Source: Emticicia sp. BO119 (lineage in GTDB: Bacteria > Bacteroidota > Bacteroidia > Cytophagales > Spirosomataceae). From it: a DNA stretch of 64,000 bases. The DNA is taken from positions 62,001 through 126,000 of the forward strand of contig NZ_JACETV010000008.1 in the NCBI RefSeq assembly GCF_013912375.1. The letters run 5' to 3'. Positions within the stretch are counted from its first letter, which is position 1; every line of letters starts with the position of its first letter. The position numbers were made by a program, and so were the translations under genes. The notes under the pieces are model-generated. The model was not told the DNA's origin. It made no database searches and saw nothing but the letters and a program-made list of their open reading frames with translations. Of the stretch, positions 23,993 to 34,055 are shown in pieces.

Positions 23993-24140
23993 AGAACAGA
24001 TCAATTATATATTCTTTTAAGGCAATGTGGCTTATAATAGAATCTAATTTTTTCTTAAAGCATATAATGTAGACCCAGCTTAAAAATCGTCATAAAATTT
24101 TTATAATAATTTTTTGTCTATCGATTTTAAATACCCCTTT

Positions 24141-24623
24141 TCATACTTCCCGAAACATAATATAGCTATCCACTAATCCCAATTCTTTATGTCTGAACCC
24201 TTTGGGAGTCGTACCTATAATGCGAAAGCCAGATTTTTGCCATAGCTTAACTGCTACTTTGTTGGTACTTACAACAATATTGAACTGAATGCCAAAATAT
24301 CCTTTATCTTTGGCAAATTGAATCGAATGTTCACAAAGTAACTGCCCGATTCCCTTGCCCCGATGATCCGGGCTGACCATATAGCCACAATTAGCAATAT
24401 GACTTCCTAAACCAGGCTGATTGGGTTTCATAAAATAAGTACCAACTATTTCATCATTATCTACTGCAACAAAGGTATCCATAGAGTCGGCAAACCAATA
24501 GGTTTGTAATGAAGCTTTAGGGGTATCCGGGCTGAAAGCGTAAGTATCTCCTGCTTTTACTATCTCTGAAAATACCTCCCATACGCCATCGTAATCAGTT
24601 TCTTTTGCTTTTCTTATATCCAT
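24141..24623 (-). CDS. GNAT family N-acetyltransferase
   Basis: This 160-residue protein has the GNAT layout: MDIRKAKETDYDGVWEVF at the start, a central strand IVGTYFMKPN, the acetyl-CoA P-loop HRGKGIGQLL, and the C-terminal FGIQFNIVVSTNKVAVKLWQKSGFRIIGTTP. It resembles the phosphinothricin/L-amino-acid acetyltransferase side of the family. The ATG at 24623 is preferred over a TTG two codons earlier. The acceptor is unknown. Confidence 0.87.
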   Translation of the reverse strand: MDIRKAKETDYDGVWEVFSEIVKAGDTYAFSPDTPKASLQTYWFADSMDTFVAVDNDEIVGTYFMKPNQPGLGSHIANCGYMVSPDHRGKGIGQLLCEHSIQFAKDKGYFGIQFNIVVSTNKVAVKLWQKSGFRIIGTTPKGFRHKELGLVDSYIMFREV

Positions 24624-24707
24624 TTTCAATATACTTTCACTGAAATTATTCTAACAAAAATAATATTTCTTACTACGTATATGCTAAATTCATACAATTA
24701 ACTAATA

Positions 24708-24736
24708 AAAAAGCTACACTTTATGGTGCAGCTTTT
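24708..24736 (-). terminator. Terminator of the universal stress gene
   Basis: AAAAGCT-x-CAC and GTG-x-AGCTTTT form a 10-bp stem with one mismatch. On the minus strand it is followed by a T-run and lies just after the stop of the stress-protein gene. Confidence 0.65.
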
Positions 24737-24755
24737 ACTTAAATATATCTAATGG

Positions 24756-25589
24756 TTACGCCTCAATATCATACACTAACAATGGTATATCAGTTTTATT
24801 GATAATCTTCTTAGATTTACTCGGATTGATAAGATCTGAAAGAAAATCATGATGATGTCCTGCCACCACTAATAAGTCAGCTTTATGATTATGCACCGAG
24901 CTTAACAATCCCTCACTTACGTCATCGGCTTTAATGGCTTCAAATGCGAATTGCTCCTTAGAAAAACCTTCTTGTATATCTTTCAACATCTGTTTATCGT
25001 CCTGTACATTCAACTCAAAATCAGCATTAATTTTAATTAAAGTTATTTTTGAATGAAATTCTCTTGCAAAATCAAATAATCTGGCTAATACATTTTTCTC
25101 TTCCGATTCTAATTCTGTACCGTAGACGATATGTGTGAAGGATGGTGTATGACTATGTGCCGGAACTATTAATACCGGTACACTTGTGTTATTGACAACA
25201 CTTGAAGCAGTACTGCCTATGAGCCTGTCAAAAAAAGAAGTGTCAGGAGTTTTACCAATAATAATCAGGTCTGCTTTTTTGTTTTTGGCAAAATCTGCAA
25301 TACTTACAGACAAACTTCCTACAATCAGCTCACTTTCTGCCTTGATTTTCTTTTCTGTTAAAGCATCTACTATTGTTTTTAATTGTATTTCATACGACTT
25401 CACCATTTCTTCCTGTAGTGTTGATGGAGCTATGGTATCATACGCCAGATTTGGGTCTAAGGGCACCATCGGAAAAAAAATATGAACAACCAGTAATTCG
25501 GCATTAAACTTACTGGCTAAAAATGTAGCGTATGAGAAGGCGCTATCAGAGTTTTCTGAAAAGTCTGTAGCTACTATTATTTTCTTCAT
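24756..25589 (-). CDS. Tandem universal stress protein (two UspA domains)
   Basis: A 277-residue cytoplasmic protein of two UspA domains. Domain 1 (about 1-140) starts KKIIVATDFSENSDSAFSYA and contains the ATP-binding signature ending IGKTPDTSFFDRLIGSTASSVV. Domain 2 (about 150-277) has THIVYGTELESEEKNV and VVAGHHHDFLSDLINPSKSKKI and lacks the clear G-x2-G-x9-G(S/T) motif, so probably only the first half binds nucleotide. The ATG at 25589 is preferred; an ATG four codons earlier adds MYKF. This is the common Bacteroidota form. Confidence 0.88.
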   Translation of the reverse strand: MKKIIVATDFSENSDSAFSYATFLASKFNAELLVVHIFFPMVPLDPNLAYDTIAPSTLQEEMVKSYEIQLKTIVDALTEKKIKAESELIVGSLSVSIADFAKNKKADLIIIGKTPDTSFFDRLIGSTASSVVNNTSVPVLIVPAHSHTPSFTHIVYGTELESEEKNVLARLFDFAREFHSKITLIKINADFELNVQDDKQMLKDIQEGFSKEQFAFEAIKADDVSEGLLSSVHNHKADLLVVAGHHHDFLSDLINPSKSKKIINKTDIPLLVYDIEA

Positions 25590-25693
25590 GAATTTATACA
25601 TTGTTTATACAATATTAAAATTAGCCAAAAAATATGTGCCACTACGATATTTCAATATTAAATATCTATAAAGTTTAGTCACCGATATTTTTT

Positions 25694-25701
25694 TAATTTT
25701 G
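25694..25701 (+). promoter_or_regulatory. Bacteroidota -7 element before the methyltransferase
   Basis: TAATTTTG matches TAnnTTTG and lies 60 nt before the start codon; the -33 side is only weakly matched (TTTA at 25674). Confidence 0.4.
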
Positions 25702-25760
25702 CATTTCTTGTTTTATATATAATCAATATACGCATATAATAGTTTTAGATTTTGTGCAAA

Positions 25761-26585
25761 ATGAATGCAGATAGATTAATTAGTGTAGAAATTGAAAGTT
25801 TCTATACACAAACATCAGAAGAAGCCCGACTTCAGTTGGGCCTTGGGCCTTTAGAATTTGAGCGCAACAAAGATTTAATACAACGCCACTTACCTGTATC
25901 TAAAGGAGTAATATTAGATGTAGGTGGCGGGCCAGGCATCTATTCTGAATGGCTTTCGGGTATGGGCTACACTGTTTATCTGATTGATCCTGTACCTAAA
26001 CATATTAAACAGGCTACTAAAAGAGCCAGTGGGTTGAAGAAACCATTTAAAGTTATTTTAGGCGAAGCAAGGCAATTGAACTTTGCTGATGAATCGGTAG
26101 ATGTAGTGATATTACACGGCCCATTGTATCATCTACAAGATAAACAAGCCAGAATAAAAGCCTTACAAGAAGCCAAAAGAGTTGTAAAGAAAAATGGTGT
26201 AATTTTAGGTTTCGCTATTAATTATGCTGCTTCAACCATTGCAGGATTATTAAATGGCCTTATACATGAACCCGGCTTTATTGAAATGTGCAAACAGGAA
26301 TTGCTAACAGGTGTACATACCCCCCCTAAAAACATGGTCGGGTCATTAGCAGAGGCTTATTATCATAGACCCGCTCAACTGATTGAAGAATTTAAAGAAG
26401 CAGAGCTTACATTTATAAATATCTATGCAGTAGAAGGAGTAGTATGGTTAGATAAAAAGTATTTTGAAAGCAGAGCAGATGCAAAAAAGAAACAAGCATT
26501 AATTGATTTATTAACTATTACAGAAAATGATCAGGCCCTATTGGCTTTAAGTCCGCATATGATGATTGCCGGTAAGAAAGTATGA
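25761..26585 (+). CDS. Class I SAM-dependent methyltransferase
   Basis: A 274-residue cytoplasmic protein. Motif I for S-adenosylmethionine is VILDVGGGPGIYSEWLS (about 50-66), followed by the acidic end of strand 2 (VYLIDPVP), motif IV DVVILHGPLYHL and the post-motif EAKRVVKKNGVIL. This is a class I/UbiE-type methyltransferase with a C-terminal helical lid. The start is the ATG at 25761, not a TTG three codons earlier. The acceptor substrate is unknown, and the neighbouring small gene gives no hint. Confidence 0.87.
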   Translation: MNADRLISVEIESFYTQTSEEARLQLGLGPLEFERNKDLIQRHLPVSKGVILDVGGGPGIYSEWLSGMGYTVYLIDPVPKHIKQATKRASGLKKPFKVILGEARQLNFADESVDVVILHGPLYHLQDKQARIKALQEAKRVVKKNGVILGFAINYAASTIAGLLNGLIHEPGFIEMCKQELLTGVHTPPKNMVGSLAEAYYHRPAQLIEEFKEAELTFINIYAVEGVVWLDKKYFESRADAKKKQALIDLLTITENDQALLALSPHMMIAGKKV

Positions 26586-26595
26586 CGTTCCCGTT

Positions 26596-26624
26596 TTTGG
26601 TTCAGCTATTTATTCTTACATTTG
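26596..26624 (+). promoter_or_regulatory. Bacteroidota-type promoter of the 69-residue gene
   Basis: TTTG (26596-26599), 17 nt, TACATTTG (26617-26624, full match to TAnnTTTG), 40 nt before the start codon. Confidence 0.55.
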
Positions 26625-26664
26625 ATAATATACTATAACCTGAATATACTTTAAGCCTATAACC

Positions 26665-26874
26665 ATGCCTAATATCAATAATTTCAGAGTTTTTTTGGCT
26701 AAACAACAAAAAGACGAACCTACTTTTTCGCTTAGTGGAATTGAAGAAAAATTAGAATTACCTTCTTTATTACTCCAGCATTTTATAAAGGGGAGAAAAG
26801 ATTTAGGAGAGTATTCTGATAAGGTGATTGAGTTTTTTACCTCTATTGGCTACGACGATAGTGTTGCCTACTAA
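26665..26874 (+). CDS. Small protein of unknown function, helix-turn-helix-like
   Basis: A 69-residue soluble protein with its own consensus promoter. The stretch FSLSGIEEKLELPSLLLQHFIKGRKDL has the spacing of a helix-turn-helix similar to XRE-type regulators (a turn before a recognition-like helix ending in KGRK). No other domain. It might be a small DNA-binding protein, but this is inference. It converges on the AraC-type gene. Confidence 0.65.
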   Translation: MPNINNFRVFLAKQQKDEPTFSLSGIEEKLELPSLLLQHFIKGRKDLGEYSDKVIEFFTSIGYDDSVAY

Positions 26875-26894
26875 ATAAAAGATTTTATATAGTT

Positions 26895-27812
26895 TTAAAG
26901 CCTTTTTATCCGCTTGCGGAAGTGCAAGGGTGTAACTCCTTCATATTTCTTAAAAAGCCGGCTGAAATAAGATTGATCAAGCAAGCCCACCTCGGTGGCT
27001 ATTTCGCTGATTGATAAATTACTTTGGTATAAGAGCACCTTCGCTTCTAAAACAATGGTCTCGTCTATCCATCTGGTAGGAGATTTCCCGGTTACTGCTT
27101 TTACAGATTTATTCAGATGATTAGCAGTTATATTTAATAAAGAAGCATAATCACTTACCAGATGCAAGGTCTTGATATTCGAAAATAATATCTCTCTGAA
27201 TTTATTAGAAATATCAATAGCTTTTAAATGTGGAATAATTGAAGCAGCTTTATAGCTCATATTTATTTCACACAATATGGCTATGAGATAAGACTGAACA
27301 ATTTCTTTGTTTTGAAAGCCATTAGCTTCATAATCGATTAATACTCTTTCTAATAATTGCCTGATAAAACCTGAGGTCTGTCTATCTAAACTGATTTTTG
27401 GATTCCCCCACACTCTTAGAAACTCAAAATCTTTTAGCAAATCATTCTTTGCAAGTTTTCCGATCATCACATCCTCATGAAAATTGAATAAATACCCTTT
27501 ATTAATATCCACATTATCAAAAGAAAAAACCTGCCCTGCCGCTACTATCAGACATTCATCTTTTACTATCCTGTAAGTTTCACTACCAATGCGCATAATA
27601 GCTTCACCCTCACTCAGGTAAATAAAAGTATGCGTAGTTGTACGGGCCGGAGGCACAGGGAGTTTCATTAAGCGTATCAGATTCTCTACTCTTACTATAA
27701 AGAAATTGTCATAATCCGATTTCAGGATTGTATCAGATTGCTCTCCATTTTTAATGAAGTTGTATCGGTAAGATTCGGCATCATAAGTTTTTATTTGTTG
27801 ACCTTTAGGCAT
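26895..27812 (-). CDS. AraC family transcriptional regulator
   Basis: A 305-residue protein. The N-terminal half is a cupin-like sensor (about 1-150; THTFIYLSEGEAIMRIG, ECLIVAAGQVFSF). The C-terminal ~100 residues are an AraC double helix-turn-helix (TANHLNKSVKAVTGKSP; ISEIATEVGLLDQSYFSRLFKKYEGVTPLHFRK). Such proteins bind a small ligand and act as activators. The target is unknown: upstream lies a stretch of mostly non-coding DNA and then a membrane-protein pair on the same strand. Confidence 0.88.
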   Translation of the reverse strand: MPKGQQIKTYDAESYRYNFIKNGEQSDTILKSDYDNFFIVRVENLIRLMKLPVPPARTTTHTFIYLSEGEAIMRIGSETYRIVKDECLIVAAGQVFSFDNVDINKGYLFNFHEDVMIGKLAKNDLLKDFEFLRVWGNPKISLDRQTSGFIRQLLERVLIDYEANGFQNKEIVQSYLIAILCEINMSYKAASIIPHLKAIDISNKFREILFSNIKTLHLVSDYASLLNITANHLNKSVKAVTGKSPTRWIDETIVLEAKVLLYQSNLSISEIATEVGLLDQSYFSRLFKKYEGVTPLHFRKRIKRL

Positions 27813-27841
27813 CTGTAATGATACGATTTTCTTTAAATACG

Positions 27842-27943
27842 CTATTCCTTATCAAAATGTTTTATAGGTTCGGTATCTGCTGCTTCAACTGAGGTTTGTT
27901 CATAATAGTAATGCGATAAACGATTCGCCTTCAGTTGACCCAT
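27842..27943 (-). other. Short 33-codon frame, possible gene remnant upstream of the AraC gene
   Basis: The 395-nt gap 27813-28207 has no full gene. It holds a 33-codon minus-strand frame (MGQLKANRLSHYYYEQTSVE and 13 more residues) with protein-like composition, and a 20-codon plus-strand frame at 28089-28151. Both are cut by stops soon after and may be decayed remnants. No family was recognised. Confidence 0.25.
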
Positions 27944-28207
27944 AATGGTTTCTGGCTTTTTTAAACCCTACATTTTATCTTTTTTAACCGAAACCAACAG
28001 AATAAGTACACTAATTTTCTATACCTTTATTATGGATTTGCAATAATTGCTTCGTCTTTTAAAATGGTATCAAATGCCAAATAAAAAATGGTCACATTTG
28101 ATGAAGTAAAAGAACAGGTTTATCCAACGGTGAATAAATTCATCTTTTAAATTATCAAAGAAAACTATGTATAGTGTGGGCTCAACTCTTTGCCACTAAT
28201 AGTTGGT

Positions 28208-28504
28208 TTAATCCTGAAACAGCTTTCTATCAGCCCAGAAAGTACCAAAAGGTATGATTGATGCCAACAAAGCCAAAAAAGTTTTGCGCCAATTCCAGCT
28301 TTGCTCAATTTTTACCTGAATAACCGCTAAAACGTATAGGATAAACAGAAGACCATGAACCAAACCAAAAGTTTTGTTAGGAACTGGGTTATCAAAAGCG
28401 TATTTCAAAGGCATGGTGATAAACAATAACACTAAAAAAGATATACCTTCTATAAAAGCCAATACACGAAGCCTGCCCAATTGTGTTTTCAATAAATTTA
28501 ACAT
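28208..28504 (-). CDS. DUF3817 family small membrane protein
   Basis: A 98-residue protein with three hydrophobic helices and the DUF3817 pattern: LGRLRVLAFIEGISFLVLLF at the start, PLKYAF, then FGLVHGLLFILYVLA and a last helix ending IPFGTFWADRKL. The inner membrane is the expected location. Function unknown. The ATG at 28504 is chosen because it lies just after the stop of the upstream membrane-protein gene (28516); longer frames would overlap it. Probably co-transcribed with that gene. Confidence 0.85.
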   Translation of the reverse strand: MLNLLKTQLGRLRVLAFIEGISFLVLLFITMPLKYAFDNPVPNKTFGLVHGLLFILYVLAVIQVKIEQSWNWRKTFLALLASIIPFGTFWADRKLFQD

Positions 28505-28515
28505 GAATGATTCTT

Positions 28516-28959
28516 TTAAAAATTTCTTAAAAATGGTCTGAACCAAGGAATAGCTGCCAAGATTAATAACAAAGCAATAGAAAAATAAATACTGATTGTT
28601 TTAAACCTGACATAGTTTGTAGTGGCTCGTTTGGTAATAGAACCGCCGATAGTCATGACTACTATAGAGCTGAACATCAGAGCAATATGATAAATTCCAA
28701 AGAACCAGATTTCATGATTGCCTTCTGAGCCGTTTTTTATAAAAAATCCAGTAATAGGACTTAGGACAAAGTATAAAGTAAACCCTATCAATAATTGTGT
28801 ATGACTAATAATGGTCGTTAACGCTCGGGTAAGGCTATCTGCTCTGGTATAGTTGCGTTTACTTATTAATCCATGAATACTGCTACCAATAATATAAAGC
28901 AGGCTAATTAAGACAAGCCAACGGAATATAGAATGAAAGAATACAAATATCTCGTACAT
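28516..28959 (-). CDS. Four-helix membrane protein of unknown function
   Basis: A 147-residue integral membrane protein with four predicted helices. It begins MYEIFVFFHSIFRWLVLISLL, a start common to a Bacteroidota family that resembles small cytochrome-b-like proteins. Histidines at H9 in the first helix and near the second and third helices (ISHTQLL, YHIALM) could be haem ligands, but this is speculation. It ends 11 nt before the DUF3817 gene, and the pair is probably an operon. Confidence 0.75.
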   Translation of the reverse strand: MYEIFVFFHSIFRWLVLISLLYIIGSSIHGLISKRNYTRADSLTRALTTIISHTQLLIGFTLYFVLSPITGFFIKNGSEGNHEIWFFGIYHIALMFSSIVVMTIGGSITKRATTNYVRFKTISIYFSIALLLILAAIPWFRPFLRNF

Positions 28960-29076
28960 AAAAGCCAGATTTCTGGCACAAAATTAGGCTTTATCGGCTA
29001 TTGTCTGTTAGGATTGATGAGGCAAAAAACCGGACTTTTCAATCATTTTCTTATTATGCTTATCATTTAACAATTA

Positions 29077-29520
29077 TCATCCCGTATAATTATATACCCA
29101 TTCCAATACCTCTCCATCTTCAGGATCGTCTACTATGCCTACACAAGTAAAATTATTTTTCTCTAATACTCTGCATGAAAACTTGTTTTGTGGAAGAGTC
29201 CGGGCAGTAATTTTTATAGATGGGTCAGATTTTAATGAAAGTTCAACCAGCGACTTACAGATGCTTGTCCCTACACCCTGATGCCGGTATTCTTCCATAG
29301 TTCCATAAGCAATTTCTATAGTGTTGTTAAGAGGTTTCCCTTTTATTCCGGCACTACCTATAATATTTTCATTGTCTTTCACAAAATAACAAATCCAGGG
29401 CGGGGTAAACCCTACCCTCTCATAAAACTCTACAGTCATTTCCACTAATTCCTGACATTCAGGATATTTCATCCATTCATCATTCTCATCCAGGTATTCT
29501 CTAATAGGTACCAATTCCAT
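29077..29520 (-). CDS. GNAT family N-acetyltransferase
   Basis: A 147-residue GNAT protein with PWICYFVKDNENIIGSAGIKG as the central strands, the acetyl-CoA motif EEYRHQGVGTSICKSL, and the C-terminal RTLPQNKFSCRVLEKNNFTCVG typical of RimJ/RimL-like members. The substrate cannot be predicted. Single gene; the upstream gap leads to the hybrid kinase gene on the other strand. Confidence 0.87.
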   Translation of the reverse strand: MELVPIREYLDENDEWMKYPECQELVEMTVEFYERVGFTPPWICYFVKDNENIIGSAGIKGKPLNNTIEIAYGTMEEYRHQGVGTSICKSLVELSLKSDPSIKITARTLPQNKFSCRVLEKNNFTCVGIVDDPEDGEVLEWVYNYTG

Positions 29521-29654
29521 GCTAATAATAGGTTAAATTCTTTAAAATTAACTCTTTCAGAAAAACAAATAATGGTTAAAAATAAGTTTTCTTCACCAAG
29601 ATTCTCAGAATTATCCAACAATTTTAACATTTCTAAACATCATCCTCGCTGAAT

Positions 29655-29686
29655 TTTGTACCGATTACTTGGCATTATTTTTGCTA
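29655..29686 (+). promoter_or_regulatory. Overlapping promoter elements of the hybrid kinase gene, one sigma-54-like
   Basis: TTGGCATTATTTTTGCTA (29669-29686) fits the sigma-54 pattern TTGGCA-N-TTGCW with exact GG-N10-GC spacing. In the same place TTTG (29655-29658), 17 nt and TATTTTTG (29676-29683) fit the Bacteroidota housekeeping promoter. Either gives a leader of about 130 nt. The rest of the 307-nt gap 29521-29827 shows nothing else. Confidence 0.45.
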
Positions 29687-29827
29687 ATTTTTTCTTAAAA
29701 AAGTGCAAACCTATATTTCATTTTTTATTTGCTGCTGGTTTTACTTATCAGAAATGCAGTCTACAACTTTGCTTTATAAATATCAGAGTACACCGTACGT
29801 TTAGATCAGTCCTAATATAATTACACC

Positions 29828-32800
29828 ATGAATTACAAAATTTTACTATTTTCTTATTTCCTATTATTTAATTCGGTTGTCGGACAAGTTCTAAAACCCT
29901 CATTCAGGCATTTTTCTACGAACGAAGGTCTGTCGCAAGGGCACGTTACTGCTATTCTTAAAGATCAGCAAGGTTTTATGTGGTACGCTACCTACGAAGG
30001 GCTCAATAAGTTTGACGGTTATCGTTTTGTTATTTACAAGCACTCTTCAGAAGATAGTCTAAGTTTAAACAATAATATTGTTAATGATATATTAGAAGAT
30101 AATAACGGAACTATCTGGGTAGGAACAGCAACCGGATTGGATAGGCTCAATCGTGGGAAAGACAATTTTTCGCATTTTTTTTCTTCGCATAAATTATTAA
30201 ATATACATGATATATTTCAGGATAGTAAAAACAGGTTATGGTTAGGCACTACAGAGGGTCTCTATCTGATTAATAGTACTAATGGCACTTTTACTGTTTT
30301 CAGGCATCATGAAACCAATAATAATAGTTTAAGCGATGATGCTATTGATAGAATAGAAGAAGGCAAAGATGGCAAATTATGGATAGGCACTAAGAACGGA
30401 TTGAATAAGTTTGACCCTGAAACTCAAAACTTTGTCCATTATTTTAATGACCCTAAAAATCCTAAAAGCATTGGTTCTAACTGGATAAAAGCCCTATTCA
30501 GAGATAGCCAGAATAATATCTGGGTTGGTACACAAAGAGGGGGTGTTTCGAGATATAATGTTTCAGATGGCAGTTTTACCAATTTTAAACATGACCCGAA
30601 AAATCCTAAAAGTATTGGGTATAACGACATTCTATCATTTATAGAAGACCCTGAAGGTAATATATGGATAGGGACCGAAAATGGTGGTATTAGTGTGTAT
30701 AATCCCGAAAATAATCTTTTTCAGACATTTCTGAATGATGCTAATGACAATAGTAGCCTTAGTAATAACTCAGTGTATTGTATGTATATAGATGATATTG
30801 ACAATATATGGGTAGGTACTTATTCAGGTGGTGTTAATTTTCTGCCTAAATTCGGCAATAAGTTTTCATTGTATAAAGAGGGAACTCCTGTCAGTGGCTT
30901 AAAAAATAGCAGTATTCTTTCTATTGCCGGGGATTCTAACGGGAATGTATGGATAGGTACCGATGGTGGAGGGTTAAGTTTCTTCGACAAAAAGAAGAAC
31001 ACATTTACTACTTATAAAAAGCAAACTTCTAACCCAAGCAGTATCAACTCTGACTATGTTGTTTCGGTGGCTGAAATTGGCAAAGACCTTTTGGGTGTTG
31101 GGCTATATTTAGGTGGGTTTGACATACTTAATAAAAAGACCGGGAAGTTTACACATCACCTACCTGATAAAAATAATACTCACAGCATTTCATCTGAAAG
31201 CGTATATGCTATACTTAAAGCAAAAAACGGCAATGTATGGTTAGGCACCTTGAGCGGAGGTTTGAGTTATTATGATGTAAGAACAAATAGTTTTACAAAT
31301 TATACCCATAATCCTAAAGACCAGAATAGTATTTCAAGTGATTTTGTGCGTGCCTTATATGAAGATGAGAATGGTACTCTATGGATTGGTACAGATAATA
31401 GTTTAGATGCTTTTGATAAAAGCACTGGAAAATTTGCACACTATATTCACAAAAACAATGACAGAAAAAGCATTATCAATAATAATGTGCAGGTAATTAC
31501 AGAAGCAAAAAAAGGATACTTATGGGTAGGTACTACAGACGGACTGGCGTTGCTTGATTTAAAAACAAAAACATTTGAAAGCATCAGTGAAAAAGATGGG
31601 CTACCTAACAATGTAATTAACGGGATTTTGAAAGATAAAAAAGGGGATTTCTGGATAAGTACTAATAAAGGTATTACCCGTTATAATCCAGTAACTAAAA
31701 AATTCCGTAATTATGGCATTTCGGATGGCCTGCAAGGAAATGAGTTTAAACCAGCTTCAGCGTATCAGACGGTCGATGGTGAAATGTTTTTTGGTGGCCC
31801 TGATGGATTAAATATCTTTCATCCGGATAGTATGAAAGACAATACTTTTGTACCGCCCGTACATATTACTGATTTTCTGATTTTTAATAAAACAGTTGGC
31901 ATAAATGAAAAAGATTCACCGCTTACAAGTGCCATCAGTGAAACCAAAGAAATTGTACTGACACACGAACAATCTGTTTTTTCGTTTGAGTTTGCGGCGT
32001 TAAATTATACTTTATCAAGAAAAAACCAGTATGCATATAAATTAGAAGGTTTTGATAAAGACTGGAATTATATAGGAAACCGACGAACAGCCACCTATAC
32101 CAACTTAGATCCAGGCACTTATACTTTCAGAGTAAAGGCATCAAATAATGATGGTATATGGAATGAAGATGGAACATCTATCACTATAAAAGTGCTCCCT
32201 CCGTTCTGGGAAACCTGGTGGTTCAGAACACTGTTGATCGTCAGTATCATTGGAGCTGCAATTGCCTACTATCGATACCGGATGGGTTCAATCAGGGCCC
32301 ATAATGAAAAATTAGAGAGACAGGTAGAGACACGAACTGCGCAACTCCGGAAATCTACTGAAGATGAATTGAAAGCAAGACAGGACGCTGAAAAAGCAAA
32401 TCTTGCCAAAAGTATCTTCTTAGCTACAATGAGCCATGAGATACGCACCCCTCTGAATGGTATTATCGGTATGACATCATTATTGGAGGAAACCGAATTA
32501 AACGAAGAACAAAGAAACTATACTGATACTATTCATACTTGCGGAGAAGGTCTCTTGACAGTTATCAACGATATTTTGGATTTTTCGAAAATTGAGTCCG
32601 GGAATATGGAATTAGATATCAAAGACTTTGATTTAAGACATTGCATAGAAGAAGTATTAGATATTTTTGCCGAAAAAGTAGCGAAATCAAACATTGATTT
32701 ACTTTATCAGATTGATTGGGACGTGCCGATGCAAATTGTAGGTGATAACCTACGCCTGCGTCAGGTATTATTGAATCTTATCGGAAATGCTATTAAGTTT

Positions 32801-33979
32801 ACCCATAAAGGTGAGATTTATATCCGTGTATTTTTAATAAATGCTGAGCAGAACGGACAAGTTGAGTTAGGATTTCAGGTTAAAGATACAGGCATCGGGA
32901 TTCCATCTGATAAACTCGATAAGCTATTCAAAGCCTTCTCTCAAGTTGATTCTTCAACTACACGCAAATATGGAGGAACAGGTTTAGGGCTTGTTATCAG
33001 CGAAAAACTGGTCAGACTAATGGGTGGAGATATAAGCGTGAGAAGCGAAGTTGACAAAGGTACGACTTTCACGTTTACTATCAAGACAGAAATAAGCTCT
33101 GTAAAAATATCCACTTTACCTTTTAATTTAGAAGTTTTAGAAAACAAAACAGTTTTGGTTGTTGATGACAACCTGACTAATCTGAGTATTTTTAAGGGTC
33201 AGTTAGAGCAGTGGAAGATGATACCTACACTCATTTCTTCTCCACAGGAAGCATTAGGTTATGTTAAAAACAATGATAGTTTCGACATTATCATTACTGA
33301 TATGCAAATGCCTGAAATGGATGGTATAGAATTAGCCTTGGCAATCAAGAAAATTGCCCCAAAAATACCTATCATGCTTTTGAGCTCTATTTCTGATACT
33401 TTCTATAAAGAGCATCCTGACTTATTCTGTTCTGTACTTACCAAACCTGCCAAGCACCATATTCTCTGCCGGAATATCCATAACCAGATTATGTCAAAAG
33501 AGCGTCCTGTCGTGGTTGAAAAAATTCAGGGAATGGCAGCACAGAAATTATCAGTTGAATTTGCAGCTCAATACCCGATGAATATCTTAGTGGCAGAAGA
33601 CTATATCATGAATCAGAAATTGGCATTGAGAATATTGAGTAAATTAGGTTACGAGGCCGATTTAGCCGAAAATGGTCTGGAAGTATTAGAGGCTATTAAA
33701 CATAAAGAATATGATGTGATTCTGATGGATGTTCAGATGCCGGAAATGGACGGATTAAGGGCTACAACACTCATCAGAGAGCAGATGATTAATCAGCCCG
33801 TTATCATCGCCATGACGGCTAACGCACTTCAGGAAAGCAGAGACGAATGCCTTAGAGCAGGTATGGACGATTACATTAGTAAACCTATTAATCTGGAATT
33901 TTTAGTTGGTGCATTAGAACGCTGGGGGAAATTAATTAAAAAAAAATTGCAGGAAGTATTTGAAGAAGAAATTGTATAA
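29828..33979 (+). CDS. Hybrid two-component sensor kinase with propeller sensor and two receiver domains
   Basis: A 1383-residue protein. A signal peptide (1-19) is followed by about fourteen two-component-propeller (Reg_prop) blades with repeated (I/L)W(I/V)GT, a Y_Y_Y domain (about 700-790), one membrane helix (about 800-818), a HisKA domain with His870 in [11 protein letters not shown], an HATPase_c domain, and two receiver domains with phospho-acceptors Asp1158 and Asp1301 (DMQMPEMDG and DVQMPEMDG). It senses a periplasmic ligand and passes phosphate to its own receivers. Unlike classic hybrid systems of polysaccharide loci it lacks a C-terminal AraC domain, so a separate Hpt or regulator must exist elsewhere. 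Confidence 0.92.
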   Translation: MNYKILLFSYFLLFNSVVGQVLKPSFRHFSTNEGLSQGHVTAILKDQQGFMWYATYEGLNKFDGYRFVIYKHSSEDSLSLNNNIVNDILEDNNGTIWVGTATGLDRLNRGKDNFSHFFSSHKLLNIHDIFQDSKNRLWLGTTEGLYLINSTNGTFTVFRHHETNNNSLSDDAIDRIEEGKDGKLWIGTKNGLNKFDPETQNFVHYFNDPKNPKSIGSNWIKALFRDSQNNIWVGTQRGGVSRYNVSDGSFTNFKHDPKNPKSIGYNDILSFIEDPEGNIWIGTENGGISVYNPENNLFQTFLNDANDNSSLSNNSVYCMYIDDIDNIWVGTYSGGVNFLPKFGNKFSLYKEGTPVSGLKNSSILSIAGDSNGNVWIGTDGGGLSFFDKKKNTFTTYKKQTSNPSSINSDYVVSVAEIGKDLLGVGLYLGGFDILNKKTGKFTHHLPDKNNTHSISSESVYAILKAKNGNVWLGTLSGGLSYYDVRTNSFTNYTHNPKDQNSISSDFVRALYEDENGTLWIGTDNSLDAFDKSTGKFAHYIHKNNDRKSIINNNVQVITEAKKGYLWVGTTDGLALLDLKTKTFESISEKDGLPNNVINGILKDKKGDFWISTNKGITRYNPVTKKFRNYGISDGLQGNEFKPASAYQTVDGEMFFGGPDGLNIFHPDSMKDNTFVPPVHITDFLIFNKTVGINEKDSPLTSAISETKEIVLTHEQSVFSFEFAALNYTLSRKNQYAYKLEGFDKDWNYIGNRRTATYTNLDPGTYTFRVKASNNDGIWNEDGTSITIKVLPPFWETWWFRTLLIVSIIGAAIAYYRYRMGSIRAHNEKLERQVETRTAQLRKSTEDELKARQDAEKANLAKSIFLATMSHEIRTPLNGIIGMTSLLEETELNEEQRNYTDTIHTCGEGLLTVINDILDFSKIESGNMELDIKDFDLRHCIEEVLDIFAEKVAKSNIDLLYQIDWDVPMQIVGDNLRLRQVLLNLIGNAIKFTHKGEIYIRVFLINAEQNGQVELGFQVKDTGIGIPSDKLDKLFKAFSQVDSSTTRKYGGTGLGLVISEKLVRLMGGDISVRSEVDKGTTFTFTIKTEISSVKISTLPFNLEVLENKTVLVVDDNLTNLSIFKGQLEQWKMIPTLISSPQEALGYVKNNDSFDIIITDMQMPEMDGIELALAIKKIAPKIPIMLLSSISDTFYKEHPDLFCSVLTKPAKHHILCRNIHNQIMSKERPVVVEKIQGMAAQKLSVEFAAQYPMNILVAEDYIMNQKLALRILSKLGYEADLAENGLEVLEAIKHKEYDVILMDVQMPEMDGLRATTLIREQMINQPVIIAMTANALQESRDECLRAGMDDYISKPINLEFLVGALERWGKLIKKKLQEVFEEEIV

Positions 33980-34007
33980 TTGCCTATAGAGTGATATTGT
34001 GTCTGAT

Positions 34008-34042
34008 AAAATGCTATTACATTTGTAATAGCATTTTTTATA
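34008..34042. terminator. Bidirectional terminator between hybrid kinase and GH43 genes
   Basis: A perfect 13-bp stem (34008-34020 with 34025-34037; AAAATGCTATTAC and its complement) with a 4-nt loop and T-runs on both strands, between two convergent genes. Confidence 0.9.
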
Positions 34043-34055
34043 CAATTTATCTCTG

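Noticed and set aside
28971-28989. A third sigma-54-like site (TGGCACAAAATTAGGC)
   Set aside because: The downstream dinucleotide is GG, not GC, at the required spacing, and no plus-strand gene follows.
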